Assembly (NCBI GenBank): GCA_016214695.1
Contig: JACRNY010000004.1
Location: 1 to 64,000, forward strand
DNA: 64,000 nucleotides
From: Nitrosomonadales bacterium
GTDB lineage: Bacteria; Pseudomonadota; Gammaproteobacteria; Burkholderiales; Gallionellaceae
Direction: 5' to 3'
Made by a program: the position numbers and the translations under genes. Below are positions 42,400-51,170 of the stretch, piece by piece (position 1 is the stretch's first letter; the number at the start of each line of letters is the position of its first letter). Below the pieces are notes generated by a model. That model had not been told where the DNA came from. It searched no databases and saw nothing but the letters and a program-made list of their open reading frames with translations.

Positions 42400-44268
42400 T
42401 TATAGTGCATTCGTCAAAACACGCATACGCACGTTCATCGGCGGGATCTCTTCCGGGTCGATGTGAACATCCAGCAGGGTCGGGCCGTTGCGTTTGCACA
42501 AGGCATCGATATCCAGCCCGGCGAGATCTTCGGGCGAGCGGATGGTGAGGGCTGCGGCCCCCAGTGCGCGGGCCAGCATGGCGAAATCGGTGGGCGGCAG
42601 TTCGCAGCCGATCTGTTCCGCTCCCGCCAGGCGCTGGCCGTGCTTGACCATGCCCAGCGAGCGGTCGTTGAGTACCACGAAGACGATGCTGAGCCTTTCC
42701 GCGACGGCGACGGAGATCTCCTGACCGTTCATCAGCATGCTGCCGTCGCCGGTGATGCACACTACCGGCGCATCCGGGTTGGCTGCGGCAGTACCGATCG
42801 CGCCACCGATCGCCCAGCCCATCGCGGCGAAGTTCATGGTGACGCGCAGCCAGCCGCCGTCGGTCTTGCGTTGTCCCTGCGTTATCTTGCGGCCACCCCC
42901 GCCAAGCCGACGTTCGCTGATGCGCCGGTCGGTGACGGGATGCAGGTAATGTACCGACCAGGCTACGCTATTGCCGGTGTCGGCGAGGAAACGAGTGGTG
43001 GAGGGGAAACGTGTGCCCAGCTCGCGCATCAGGCGTTGCGGGGTAAGCGGGGAGGCATCGCTGTCGAACTTGTTTGGCGCCGCCAGCATGTGCAGCGGGT
43101 CCCACTCGCCGCTTTCCACTTCGCGCGCGGAACGTCGCCTCTGATGCTCAGTACTGTCGTCGCTACGCTGGTTGTGCTGGCGTTCGATCATGCGGTTGAA
43201 TACCGACAGGATGCGTCCGCGCACATGCAGGCGCGCCATCGGTGTGCGCGACAGGTGCTCTTCGGATTCGTCGATATGTGCCAGCCGCTCGTTGAGCAGA
43301 CTGTCGCACCAGCCGCCGCTGTTCCATTCGCCCATGCTGGTGCCGATCGCCAGGATCAGATCCACCGACTGGTCGCGCAAAGCGGTCTCGGCCGAGGCGT
43401 GGCCGCCGAAACCGAAAACGCCGCGGAACAGCGGATGGCGCGGGTTGACCAGTCCTTTTCCGTCCGGGGTCGTGACGAATGAAGCTCCTTTCATGGCGGC
43501 AAACTGGAGGATGGAACCGATAGCCTCGCCACAGCCGCTGCCGATCAGCATGACGACATTGCTGGATCGTGCCAGCACCTCGCACAAGGTGTCGATGGCG
43601 CAGTTGTCCACCAGCGAGGAGGGCGCCAGCAGGGTGCGCAGGTCGTAAGAGGGCGCAGCAGCCGGACTGGGGCTGCGGAACACGTCCACCGGAAAAGACA
43701 GGTGGGAAGGCCCTTTGGGGGCGCGCACCGCGCGCTGTAGTGCCGAGATCAGTTTGGCTTCGATCTGCTTCGGATGCGAGATCAGCGAGTTGTAGCGCGT
43801 GCAGTGGCGGAACATGCTGAGCGTGTTGATGCCGGTGCAGCTCGATTCCTGCAGCGGATTCTTGCCGAAGGAGGGTAGCGCGGGCTGTCCGGTGATCACC
43901 AGCATGGGGACGTTGTTGTCGTAGGCGCAGGCGACGCCGGTGATGAGGTTGGTGGCACCGGGCCCGGAGGTGGAGCAGCAGACACCGACCTTGCCGGTCT
44001 CGCGCGCATAACCATCGGCCATGAAAGCTGCGCCAGCCTCGTGGCGGGCCAGGATGTGGCGGATGCCACCCCTGCGTTCGCTTCTGGCGAGCGCGTTGTA
44101 TAAGGGTTCTATCGCACCGCCCGGGACGCCGAAGACATATTCGATGCCTATCTGTTCCAGGTAGGCGACCAGCAGGTCGGCCACTTCAGCGGTTTGAGCG
44201 GGAACGATGCCGGGATTCTTTCCGGCAACATCGGCGGGTTTCTGGACAAGCGAAATTTTGGCGTTCAT
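42400..44268 (-). CDS. Acetolactate-synthase-like ThDP-dependent enzyme
   Basis: A 622-aa enzyme of the ThDP-binding acetolactate synthase superfamily. It has the catalytic Glu in LARHEAGAAFMADGYAR, GPGATNLITGVACAYDN, the central FAD/DHS-like domain and the ThDP site GDGSMLMNGQE with LNDRSLGM. GGAGGG precedes the ATG. It lacks an adjacent small regulatory subunit (ilvH), and its neighbours are an SDR and citrate-synthase-like genes. A dedicated carboligase or decarboxylase is therefore more likely than branched-chain amino acid synthesis. Two basic or polar insertions are unusual: about residues 365-395, and around 460-485 (RRISERRLGGGGRK). Confidence 0.85.
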   Translation of the reverse strand: MNAKISLVQKPADVAGKNPGIVPAQTAEVADLLVAYLEQIGIEYVFGVPGGAIEPLYNALARSERRGGIRHILARHEAGAAFMADGYARETGKVGVCCSTSGPGATNLITGVACAYDNNVPMLVITGQPALPSFGKNPLQESSCTGINTLSMFRHCTRYNSLISHPKQIEAKLISALQRAVRAPKGPSHLSFPVDVFRSPSPAAAPSYDLRTLLAPSSLVDNCAIDTLCEVLARSSNVVMLIGSGCGEAIGSILQFAAMKGASFVTTPDGKGLVNPRHPLFRGVFGFGGHASAETALRDQSVDLILAIGTSMGEWNSGGWCDSLLNERLAHIDESEEHLSRTPMARLHVRGRILSVFNRMIERQHNQRSDDSTEHQRRRSAREVESGEWDPLHMLAAPNKFDSDASPLTPQRLMRELGTRFPSTTRFLADTGNSVAWSVHYLHPVTDRRISERRLGGGGRKITQGQRKTDGGWLRVTMNFAAMGWAIGGAIGTAAANPDAPVVCITGDGSMLMNGQEISVAVAERLSIVFVVLNDRSLGMVKHGQRLAGAEQIGCELPPTDFAMLARALGAAALTIRSPEDLAGLDIDALCKRNGPTLLDVHIDPEEIPPMNVRMRVLTNAL

Positions 44269-44563
44269 TTCAAAAATTCCCTCCTGGCGGCTTCTGTCGC
44301 CTCATTGTTTGTTTTTATCCGCCTCGGGGTGGCTGAACCAGGCAAATTTCCCTGCCGAGACTACGCTAATGCAGCAGGTTTATGTGCGATGGCGTACAAT
44401 CATACCCATGTTGTCGGTGTGGGCAGTGTAAAGCCTGATATTATTCGAAGCAAGTAAAGAGGCCGGTGACAGGCCACAAAGATTCAAATCGTTATCCTGA
44501 TGCCGGATGAAATATGGCAATCAGCCGTCGGACAAGGATATCGACCAATCAGGAGGAGTTTTT
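44269..44563. other. Divergent intergenic region
   Basis: About 295 bp between the minus-strand ThDP operon and the plus-strand leader ORF. It must hold promoters in both directions. I see no convincing -35/-10 pair, tRNA or repeat, and the short open frames across it have no ribosome binding sites or recognisable products. Confidence 0.4.
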
Positions 44564-44629
44564 ATGGGGTCATTCGATGTCAATTGCTCGGATAGTGTCA
44601 CTAACACTTGCCTGAACAGGCTTGATTGA
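44564..44629 (+). CDS. Possible 21-aa leader peptide
   Basis: An ATG 5 nt after AGGAGGAG, one of the strongest ribosome binding sites here, opens 21 codons (MGSFDVNCSDSVTNTCLNRL and a final D). The stop at 44627-44629 lies inside the extended frame of the next gene, whose own ATG at 44652 has no ribosome binding site. A translated leader that delivers ribosomes to the downstream start is plausible. It contains two Cys codons. Confidence 0.4.
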   Translation: MGSFDVNCSDSVTNTCLNRLD

Positions 44630-44651
44630 ACGACACTGCACGGCATCGATC

Positions 44652-45806
44652 ATGAGCATGTTCTCCCACCTCGTACTGTTCTGCACACGGATTTATTTCC
44701 GCAACCGAATAGCCATCGCGATTTTTTTGTTTGCTGTGGTGTTCCCCCCCGTTTCGTTGGCCAATACCGCCGTTACCGATCATTTCCCCGAAAAAGGTCC
44801 GTCTTGGGCGGAAGATTACTCGGGGACGATCAGTGCTATCGAAGCCTCCCAGGATGTGGTGGTCTTTCCCATCCAGGTCGCCGGGAATGGGGTTGTCGGC
44901 GCCTCCAGAAGTCTGACTAACAAGGTTGCGGAGCTGGCAGAAGTGGGCGGTATCGCGGTGATCTACCCGGATATCGGCGAACCCTATCGCAGTGTGTTCA
45001 CACAGATCATCGACGGTATCGAGGATAAGGCCAAAGGACATGTCGCCAATTTTGCCGTCGGTCCAAACGTCGATGTCGGGGAATTGAACGAATCCCTGCG
45101 TCGCCAGGATACCAAGGTGGTGATCGCTCTGGGACGGCAGGGCGTGAAGGTGGCCAGCTCGCTGGACAGCAAGATCGGTGTGGTGGTTGGCGGCGTGTTG
45201 TCCGCTGCCGATGGCGGTGGGCGGCAGCTTCAGGTGAACAGCCTGTCGCCGGATCCGGCACTGCTGTTCGCGAGATTGAAGAAGATGATGCCCGGCGTGC
45301 GCCGCATCTTCACAGTGTATGACCCGCGCCAGAACGAGTGGCTGGTGCAGTTGGCAAAAGACGGCGCCGCTGCGCAAGGGCTGGAGCTGGTGACCCATCA
45401 GGCGCAGGATCTGCGCAGTGCCATGCGGGCCTACCAGGAGGTCATCGCGAACGCCGACAACAGCCATGATGCCCTGTGGTTGCCGCAGGACTCCACTACG
45501 GTAGAAGAAGGCACTGTGCTGCCATTCGTGCTGCAAGAGTCCTGGAACAGCAATCTGGCGGTGTTCTCCAGCAGCTTCGGCCACGTCAAACGCGGTGTGC
45601 TGTTCTCCCTGTATCCGAATAACGTCGAATTGGGGCGCCATCTTGCCGGAGATGCGCTCGACCTGATGTCTTCCGGCGGAGTGGATGTCCCGGGAGTGAC
45701 TCCGTTGCGCGAAGTATTGATGGCTGTCAACCTGCGAACCGCCAAGCATCTCGGGCTGAATACCAGCCGCTTGCAGAGCTTCGACATGGCATTCCCCGAG
45801 CAATAG
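44652..45806 (+). CDS. Periplasmic ABC-type substrate-binding protein (ABC_sub_bind-like)
   Basis: A roughly 384-aa exported protein of the ABC_sub_bind type, two Rossmann-like lobes often found beside signalling proteins. Residues about 19-40 form the signal peptide hydrophobic core. Further on lie the family-like segments VIALGRQGVKVA and VRRIFTVYDPRQNEW. The start is uncertain: ATG 44652, ATG 44658 or TTG 44622, none with a clear ribosome binding site. The gene ends 11 nt before a GGDEF-EAL gene and has no transporter partner, so it more probably senses a ligand for that protein than feeds an importer (inference). Confidence 0.75.
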   Translation: MSMFSHLVLFCTRIYFRNRIAIAIFLFAVVFPPVSLANTAVTDHFPEKGPSWAEDYSGTISAIEASQDVVVFPIQVAGNGVVGASRSLTNKVAELAEVGGIAVIYPDIGEPYRSVFTQIIDGIEDKAKGHVANFAVGPNVDVGELNESLRRQDTKVVIALGRQGVKVASSLDSKIGVVVGGVLSAADGGGRQLQVNSLSPDPALLFARLKKMMPGVRRIFTVYDPRQNEWLVQLAKDGAAAQGLELVTHQAQDLRSAMRAYQEVIANADNSHDALWLPQDSTTVEEGTVLPFVLQESWNSNLAVFSSSFGHVKRGVLFSLYPNNVELGRHLAGDALDLMSSGGVDVPGVTPLREVLMAVNLRTAKHLGLNTSRLQSFDMAFPEQ

Positions 45807-45817
45807 GCGCGCCAGAG

Positions 45818-48265
45818 ATGAAGAAAACTATATTGGCGGCCTTCCAGAGATTCACCTTCCAGCGCCAGATCGGCTTTGCGGTCACGCTCGGCATCCTCTT
45901 CCTCGCCCTGTTCTCGTCGCTCGTCGAATCCTGGCAAGTGAATGCGAGGGTCCGCCACGATCTGATCGAGCAGGGGCAGCGCATCACCGAGAATCTGGCC
46001 CGTCAAAGCACCCTGGCACTGGTCTATTCTTCTGCGGATAATGCCGCCGAGGCGGTGAAGGCGACCATGTCCTTTCCGGGGGTGATCGGGGTTGAGATCC
46101 GGCATGCCAACGGGCATGTGTTGCTGGCGCAGGGCGAGAGCAATTCAAGCAGGCTTTTTGTGGAGTCAGCCAGGGTGGACGGCTTGCAGGCGGCCGCCAT
46201 GCTCGATGCGGAAAGCAGCAAGGCCTGGCATTTTGCCGCCCCGGTCTACTCGCAACCGGCGGAGGATTCGCCGTTCGAGGAACCGGCCGCGCCGGAATTG
46301 CTCGGCAAGGTCTCCGTGGTGATGAGCAAGGCGGCCTTGGCCAGAACGACATCCGACATCTTCATCACCAATCTGGCTACCTCGTTCTCCTTTGCGCTGC
46401 TGTTCCTGTTACTGATCCGCTATCTGACCCGCAGCATAGCCCGGCCACTGAACCAGCTGTCCGACAGCATGGAGCGCGCTCAACTGGGCGAATCGCAGGT
46501 TCGCGCCGAGCCGGGTGGGCCCAAGGACATCGCCGATATGGCGCATGCCTTCAACGACATGATGGCGGTGCAGGAAGAGCGCGAAGCAGCCCTGCGCATC
46601 GCCGCGATCGCTTTCGAGACCGAAGAGGGCATGATGGTGACCGACGAGAGTTCGGTGATCATCCGCGTCAACCAGGCGTTCACCCGGATCACCGGTTACA
46701 GTCAGGAGGATGCGCTCGGGGCAAAACCTTCCTTGCTCAGATCGGACATGCAGGACGAGCAGTTCTTCCAGCGCATGTGGGAAAGCCTGCGCAAGACCAA
46801 CAGCTGGCAGGGCGAGATATGGAACCGGCGCAAGAACGGCGAGATATATCCGGAATGGCTGACCATCACCGCGGTGATCGGCAAGGACGGCGAGGTCACC
46901 AATTACGTCGGAACCTTCGTCGATTTCACCGAGCGCAAGAAAGCCGAGAACGAGATACATCTGCTGGCGTATTACGACCCGCTCAGCCAGTTGCCCAACC
47001 GGCGCATGCTGCTGGATCGCCTGCGCCAGGCGGTCTCGACCAGTGTACGCAACCATACCGGCGGCGCGCTGCTGTTCATCGATCTGGACAATTTCAAGAC
47101 GCTCAACGATACCAAAGGGCATGGTATCGGTGATCTGCTGCTGATCGAGGTGGCCAAGCGGCTACAGGACTGTGTGCGCGATGGCGATACGCTGGCACGT
47201 TTCGGCGGGGACGAGTTCGTGCTGTTGCTGGAAGGACTGAGCGAGGAAAGGGCGCAAGCCGCGGTGCAGGCCAAGGCTGTCGGAGAGAAGGTCCTGGACG
47301 CATTGAGTCAGCCTTACATCCTCGACGGGAACGAATTCCACAGTTCGTCGAGCATGGGCATCACCTTGTTCATCGAATACAAGGACAAGCTGGACGAGTT
47401 GCTCAAGCAGGCCGACACCGCCATGTATCAGGCGAAGAAGTCGGGGCGCAATACTTTGCGTTTCTTCGATCCGGCGATGCAGGAGGAGCTGGAAGTCCGT
47501 GCACAGCTCGAGATCGGTTTGCGCGAGGCGTTGCGCAAGCATGAGTTCCGGCTGTATTACCAGATGCAGGTCGACCATACCGGGCGTATCCTGGGGGCGG
47601 AAGTGTTGCTGCGTTGGATACATCCGGAGCGCGGCCTGGTCCCTCCGATGCAGTTCATTCCGCTGGCGGAAGAGACCGGTCTCATTTTGCCGATCGGACA
47701 CTGGGTGCTGGAAAGTGCCTGCCAGCAACTCAAGGTCTGGCAAGCCGACCCGCGCAAGCGACACCTGCAGCTATCAGTCAACGTGAGCGGACGCCAGTTC
47801 CGCCAGGCGGATTTCGTGACGCAAGTCAGTGAGGTTATCGAGCGGACTGCGATCGAACCGTCACACCTTAAGCTCGAACTGACCGAGAGCATCGTGCTTG
47901 AGGACGTCGACGACACCATCGCCAAGATGCAGGCGCTCAGGCAGACCGGCGTGAGCTTCTCGATGGATGATTTCGGCACAGGCTATTCATCGCTGTCCTA
48001 TCTGACCCAGTTGCCGCTGAACCAGCTCAAGATCGACCAGTCTTTCGTGCGCCACATCGGCACCAAGACTTCGGATGCGACCATCATCCAGACCATCATC
48101 GGCATGGCCAGCAACCTGGGCATGGAGGTGATCGCCGAAGGGGTGGAGACGCAGCAACAGCGCGATTTCCTGGAAGCGAACGGTTGCCGCCTGTACCAGG
48201 GTTACCTGTTCGGCAGGCCGGTTCCGCTGGATGAGTTCGCCGCCAGCTTGCGCGAGAATGAATAG
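45818..48265 (+). CDS. Membrane PAS-GGDEF-EAL cyclic-di-GMP enzyme
   Basis: An 815-aa bifunctional-type protein for making and degrading c-di-GMP. A first membrane helix (about 19-38), a periplasmic sensor region (about 40-185), a second helix (about 187-205), HAMP (about 205-257) and PAS (about 265-385) lead to the enzymatic domains. The GGDEF motif (463-467) is intact, with an RxxD inhibition site five residues before it (RDGD). The EAL domain starts with Glu595 in EVLLRW and keeps NVSGRQF, ELTES, DDFGTGYSSL, KIDQSF and EGVET, so phosphodiesterase activity is likely. It is probably [13 protein letters not shown] with the binding protein upstream and the small protein downstream. Confidence 0.95.
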   Translation: MKKTILAAFQRFTFQRQIGFAVTLGILFLALFSSLVESWQVNARVRHDLIEQGQRITENLARQSTLALVYSSADNAAEAVKATMSFPGVIGVEIRHANGHVLLAQGESNSSRLFVESARVDGLQAAAMLDAESSKAWHFAAPVYSQPAEDSPFEEPAAPELLGKVSVVMSKAALARTTSDIFITNLATSFSFALLFLLLIRYLTRSIARPLNQLSDSMERAQLGESQVRAEPGGPKDIADMAHAFNDMMAVQEEREAALRIAAIAFETEEGMMVTDESSVIIRVNQAFTRITGYSQEDALGAKPSLLRSDMQDEQFFQRMWESLRKTNSWQGEIWNRRKNGEIYPEWLTITAVIGKDGEVTNYVGTFVDFTERKKAENEIHLLAYYDPLSQLPNRRMLLDRLRQAVSTSVRNHTGGALLFIDLDNFKTLNDTKGHGIGDLLLIEVAKRLQDCVRDGDTLARFGGDEFVLLLEGLSEERAQAAVQAKAVGEKVLDALSQPYILDGNEFHSSSSMGITLFIEYKDKLDELLKQADTAMYQAKKSGRNTLRFFDPAMQEELEVRAQLEIGLREALRKHEFRLYYQMQVDHTGRILGAEVLLRWIHPERGLVPPMQFIPLAEETGLILPIGHWVLESACQQLKVWQADPRKRHLQLSVNVSGRQFRQADFVTQVSEVIERTAIEPSHLKLELTESIVLEDVDDTIAKMQALRQTGVSFSMDDFGTGYSSLSYLTQLPLNQLKIDQSFVRHIGTKTSDATIIQTIIGMASNLGMEVIAEGVETQQQRDFLEANGCRLYQGYLFGRPVPLDEFAASLRENE

Positions 48266-48524
48266 GTTAGTCATTCTGTTTCCGCTCATACTGGCCACGC
48301 AGGCATACGCGGAGGTCCAACCCCGTTGTGCTACGGATGCTTTCGGTAACACGGTCTGCATGGATAAGGATGGAGTGCTGACCACAACTCCGGCCTCGGA
48401 TGGCAAGGAAGCGGCCGGCGCCGCGTCCGCGGTGAAGGCAGACGGCAGCAAGCAAGAGGGAAGCGAGGTACGCCGCCGTTGTAGCGTAGATCCCTTCGGC
48501 AATAACGTGTGCCGCGAGTGGTGA
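48258..48524 (+). CDS. Small periplasmic protein with duplicated Cys motif
   Basis: An 88-aa protein with a clear Sec signal peptide (LVILFPLILATQAYA). It starts 8 nt inside the end of the GGDEF-EAL gene. The mature part has the same motif at both ends: RCATDAFGNTVC and RCSVDPFGNNVC, separated by an Ala/Lys/Gly-rich linker. Four cysteines could form two small disulfide loops. I do not recognise the family. The overlap suggests joint expression with the signalling protein. Confidence 0.7.
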   Translation: MNRLVILFPLILATQAYAEVQPRCATDAFGNTVCMDKDGVLTTTPASDGKEAAGAASAVKADGSKQEGSEVRRRCSVDPFGNNVCREW

Positions 48525-48527
48525 GCC

Positions 48528-49382
48528 TTATTTAGCTGCGGTGCGTTCCGCCGATTGCACGGTGTTGGCGACCAGCATGGTGATGGTCATCGGACCGACG
48601 CCGCCGGGCACCGGAGTGATCCAGCCGGCAACTTCTTTCGCCGATTCGAAATCCACATCGCCGCACAACTTTCCGTCCGCCATGCGGTTGATGCCCACGT
48701 CGATCACCGCCGCGCCGGGTTTGATCATGTCGCCGGTGACCATCTTGGGTTTGCCGGTGGCGACCACCAGGATGTCGGCGTCGCGCGTGTGTTTGGCGAG
48801 GTCCTTGGTCTTGGAGGTGCAGATGGTGACGGTGGCATGATGCTGCAACAGCAGTTGTGCCATCGGCTTGCCGACGATGTTGCTGCGACCGACCACCACG
48901 GCATGTTTGCCCTCGATGGCTACATCGCTTTTTTGCAGCAGGATCAGCGAGCCATAGGGTGTACAGGGCGCGAAGCGCATGTTGCCGGTGGCCAACGCTC
49001 CCACGTTCATCGGATGGAAGCCGTCGACGTCCTTGTCCGGACTGATGGCGTTCAACACCTTGTCGCTGTCGATGTGTTTCGGCACCGGCAGTTGCACCAG
49101 CACGCCGTGGATCTTCGGATCGGCATTCAGTTCGGCGATCTTCGCCAGCAACGTCGCTTCCGAGGTGTCGGCAGGCAGGGCGATGTGCTCGGAGTGCAGC
49201 CCCAGCTCGGCGCAGGCCTTCACCTTGTTGGCGACGTAGACTTTGGAAGCCGGGTCTTCGCCGACGATGATGACTGCCAGGCCCGGCGTGATGCCGCGCG
49301 CTTTCAAGGCGTCGGCGCGAATCTTCCATTCGGCGCGCACTTCCTGCGCGATGGCTTTGCCGTCAATGATGCGTGCGGTCAT
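48528..49382 (-). CDS. folD: Bifunctional methylenetetrahydrofolate dehydrogenase/cyclohydrolase
   Basis: Converts 5,10-methylene-THF to 10-formyl-THF through two activities for one-carbon metabolism. From ATG 49382, preceded by AGGAGACC, it has 284 aa. The catalytic lysine motif [12 protein letters not shown], the DVDGFHPMN loop and the NADP-binding GRSNIVGKP are intact, as is the C-terminal [11 protein letters not shown]. It lies 16 nt downstream of ppa on the same strand and is convergent with the small-protein gene, with only 3 nt between their stops. Confidence 0.97.
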   Translation of the reverse strand: MTARIIDGKAIAQEVRAEWKIRADALKARGITPGLAVIIVGEDPASKVYVANKVKACAELGLHSEHIALPADTSEATLLAKIAELNADPKIHGVLVQLPVPKHIDSDKVLNAISPDKDVDGFHPMNVGALATGNMRFAPCTPYGSLILLQKSDVAIEGKHAVVVGRSNIVGKPMAQLLLQHHATVTICTSKTKDLAKHTRDADILVVATGKPKMVTGDMIKPGAAVIDVGINRMADGKLCGDVDFESAKEVAGWITPVPGGVGPMTITMLVANTVQSAERTAAK

Positions 49383-49398
49383 CGTGGTCTCCTGAAAT

Positions 49399-49947
49399 TC
49401 AGAACTCTGGTTTGTCGGTGCTGTTCTGGTAGTTGGCAACGCCGGTCATGATCTCTTTGCGTGCTTCTTCCACGCCTTCCCAGCCGCCGATCTTGACCCA
49501 CTTGTTGGGTTCCAGGTCTTTGTAATGGGCGAAGAAGTGTTCGATCTGCTTTAACGTGATCTCGGGCAATTGTGTGTAGTCCTTCAGGCCGCGATACAGG
49601 GTGGAGAGCTTGTCCACAGGTACCGCCAGCACTTTGGCGTCGAAACCGGATTCGTCTTCCATCTTCAGTACGCACAGCGGACGGCAACGCACCACGACGC
49701 CGCTGTTCAGCGGAACGGGGGTGATGACCAGCACATCGACGGGATCGCCGTCGTCGGAAAGGGTGTGCGGGATGTAACCGTAGTTGCAGGGGTAGTGCAT
49801 CGCGGTGTTCATGAAGCGATCCACGAAGATGGCGCCGGATTCCTTGTCCACCTCGTACTTCACGGGTTCGCCATGCATCGGGATCTCGATGATGACGTTG
49901 AAGTCGTTGGGAAGGTCTTTGCCGGAGGGGACTTTGTTCAAGCTCAT
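49399..49947 (-). CDS. ppa: Inorganic pyrophosphatase, soluble family I
   Basis: Hydrolyses pyrophosphate in the cytoplasm. From ATG 49947 it has 182 aa ([20 protein letters not shown] start) and the family I metal-site signature DGDPVDVLV; upstream in-frame residues do not resemble the family. The genome also encodes a membrane H+-PPase and a PPi-type phosphofructokinase (54649-57992), so soluble hydrolysis would compete with energy-conserving use of PPi. Only a weak AAGG precedes the start. Confidence 0.96.
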   Translation of the reverse strand: MSLNKVPSGKDLPNDFNVIIEIPMHGEPVKYEVDKESGAIFVDRFMNTAMHYPCNYGYIPHTLSDDGDPVDVLVITPVPLNSGVVVRCRPLCVLKMEDESGFDAKVLAVPVDKLSTLYRGLKDYTQLPEITLKQIEHFFAHYKDLEPNKWVKIGGWEGVEEARKEIMTGVANYQNSTDKPEF

Positions 49948-50038
49948 GATGCGACGCCTTTTTTGTGAAAATTGAAAGGCGCGCATTGTATCACCGGGCA
50001 GCAGTCTGCCAAAGACCACCGCCCGGGGCCGTCAAGAA

Positions 50039-51106
50039 TTAATAATCGGTATAACCTTTCTCGCCCGGGGTATAGAAAGTGGCGGGATCCGGTGCCGTCA
50101 GCGCCATGCCGTCCTGCAGCTTCTGCACCAGGTCGGAGTTGGCGATGAACGGGCGGCCGAACGCCACCAAATCGCCCTTTTGCGCATCGAGGTCGGCATT
50201 GGCGCGGGCCGCATCGTAGCCGCCTGACAGGATGTACTTGCCCTTGAAGTTGGCGCGGATCTTTGCCTTCAGTTCGGGGCTGATTTCCGGTGCGCCCATC
50301 GAGCTGTGATCGACGATGTGGATATACAGCAGATCCAGTTCGTTCAGGGCTTCGACCAGTTTCAAGTACATCACATCCATCTTGGCGTCCGCCGCGGTGC
50401 CGTTGAATACGCCATAGGGCGAGATGCGCATGCCGACGCGGTCTGCGCCAATGGCGGCGACAGTCGCTCTGGCCACTTCCACGGCGAAACGGATGCGGTT
50501 CTCCACACTGCCGCCCCATTTGTCGCCGCGCTGGTTGGTGGCGGTGTTGAGGAACTGGTCGATCAGGTAACCGTTGGCGCCGTGCAGTTCGACGCCGTCG
50601 AAACCGGCCTCGATGGCGCGCCTGGCGGCGTTGGCGTATTCGGCGACGGCCTGCGTGATGTCGTCCTCGCTCATCTCGGACGGAACCGGATACGGCTGCA
50701 TGCCGCTGCTGTCGGTCCACATCTCGCCGGGGGTGGCAAGCGCGGAGGGCGCGAGTATCCTGCTTCCGGCGGGCATGTTGGCGGGATGGCTGACGCGTCC
50801 GGTATGCATCAGCTGGATGAAGATGCTGCCGCCTTTCGCATGCACCGCATCGGTCACCCGTTTCCAGCCCTGCACCTGCGCGTCGGAATACATGCCGGGG
50901 ATGCGCGCATATCCCAAACCGTTCGGCGAGGGCGAGGTGCCTTCGGTGATGATGAGCCCGGCGCCGGCGCGCAGACTGTAATAGGTGGCCATCAACTCAT
51001 TGGGGATGTTCCCCGTGGCGCGGCTGCGTGTCATCGGTGACATGACGATACGGTTCTTCAGTTGCAGCTTGCCGAGTGTGGTCGGGGTGTACAGGGTGTT
51101 GCTCAT
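50039..51106 (-). CDS. Old yellow enzyme family alkene reductase (NemA-like)
   Basis: A 355-aa FMN-dependent ene-reductase that reduces activated C=C bonds, often electrophilic stress compounds. The N-terminus LKNRIVMSPMTRSRA, the substrate-binding HGANGYLIDQF (His and Asn pair) and the C-terminal FGRPFIANSDLV are typical. AAGGAG precedes the ATG. It is the last gene of a minus-strand run after two YceI proteins and a pirin, all divergent from a LysR gene. The run looks like a redox- or electrophile-responsive operon. Confidence 0.94.
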   Translation of the reverse strand: MSNTLYTPTTLGKLQLKNRIVMSPMTRSRATGNIPNELMATYYSLRAGAGLIITEGTSPSPNGLGYARIPGMYSDAQVQGWKRVTDAVHAKGGSIFIQLMHTGRVSHPANMPAGSRILAPSALATPGEMWTDSSGMQPYPVPSEMSEDDITQAVAEYANAARRAIEAGFDGVELHGANGYLIDQFLNTATNQRGDKWGGSVENRIRFAVEVARATVAAIGADRVGMRISPYGVFNGTAADAKMDVMYLKLVEALNELDLLYIHIVDHSSMGAPEISPELKAKIRANFKGKYILSGGYDAARANADLDAQKGDLVAFGRPFIANSDLVQKLQDGMALTAPDPATFYTPGEKGYTDY

Positions 51107-51136
51107 ATCGTGCTCCTTGGGTGATGCGGGATGGTT

Positions 51137-51161
51137 CCCCTCTCCGGATACCGGAGAGGGG
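51137..51161. repeat. REP-like intercistronic hairpin
   Basis: CCCCTCTCCGG (51137-51147) pairs perfectly with CCGGAGAGGGG (51151-51161) around a 3-nt loop, in the 64-bp gap between the first YceI gene and the OYE gene. There is no T tract. It may slow mRNA decay or lower expression of the downstream gene. Confidence 0.7.
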
Positions 51162-51170
51162 TGATGCAGA

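Noticed and set aside
41618-44268. Branched-chain amino acid biosynthesis operon (ilvB-like)
   Set aside because: No ilvH or ilvC neighbour; the partner genes are an SDR and degenerate citrate-synthase-like proteins.
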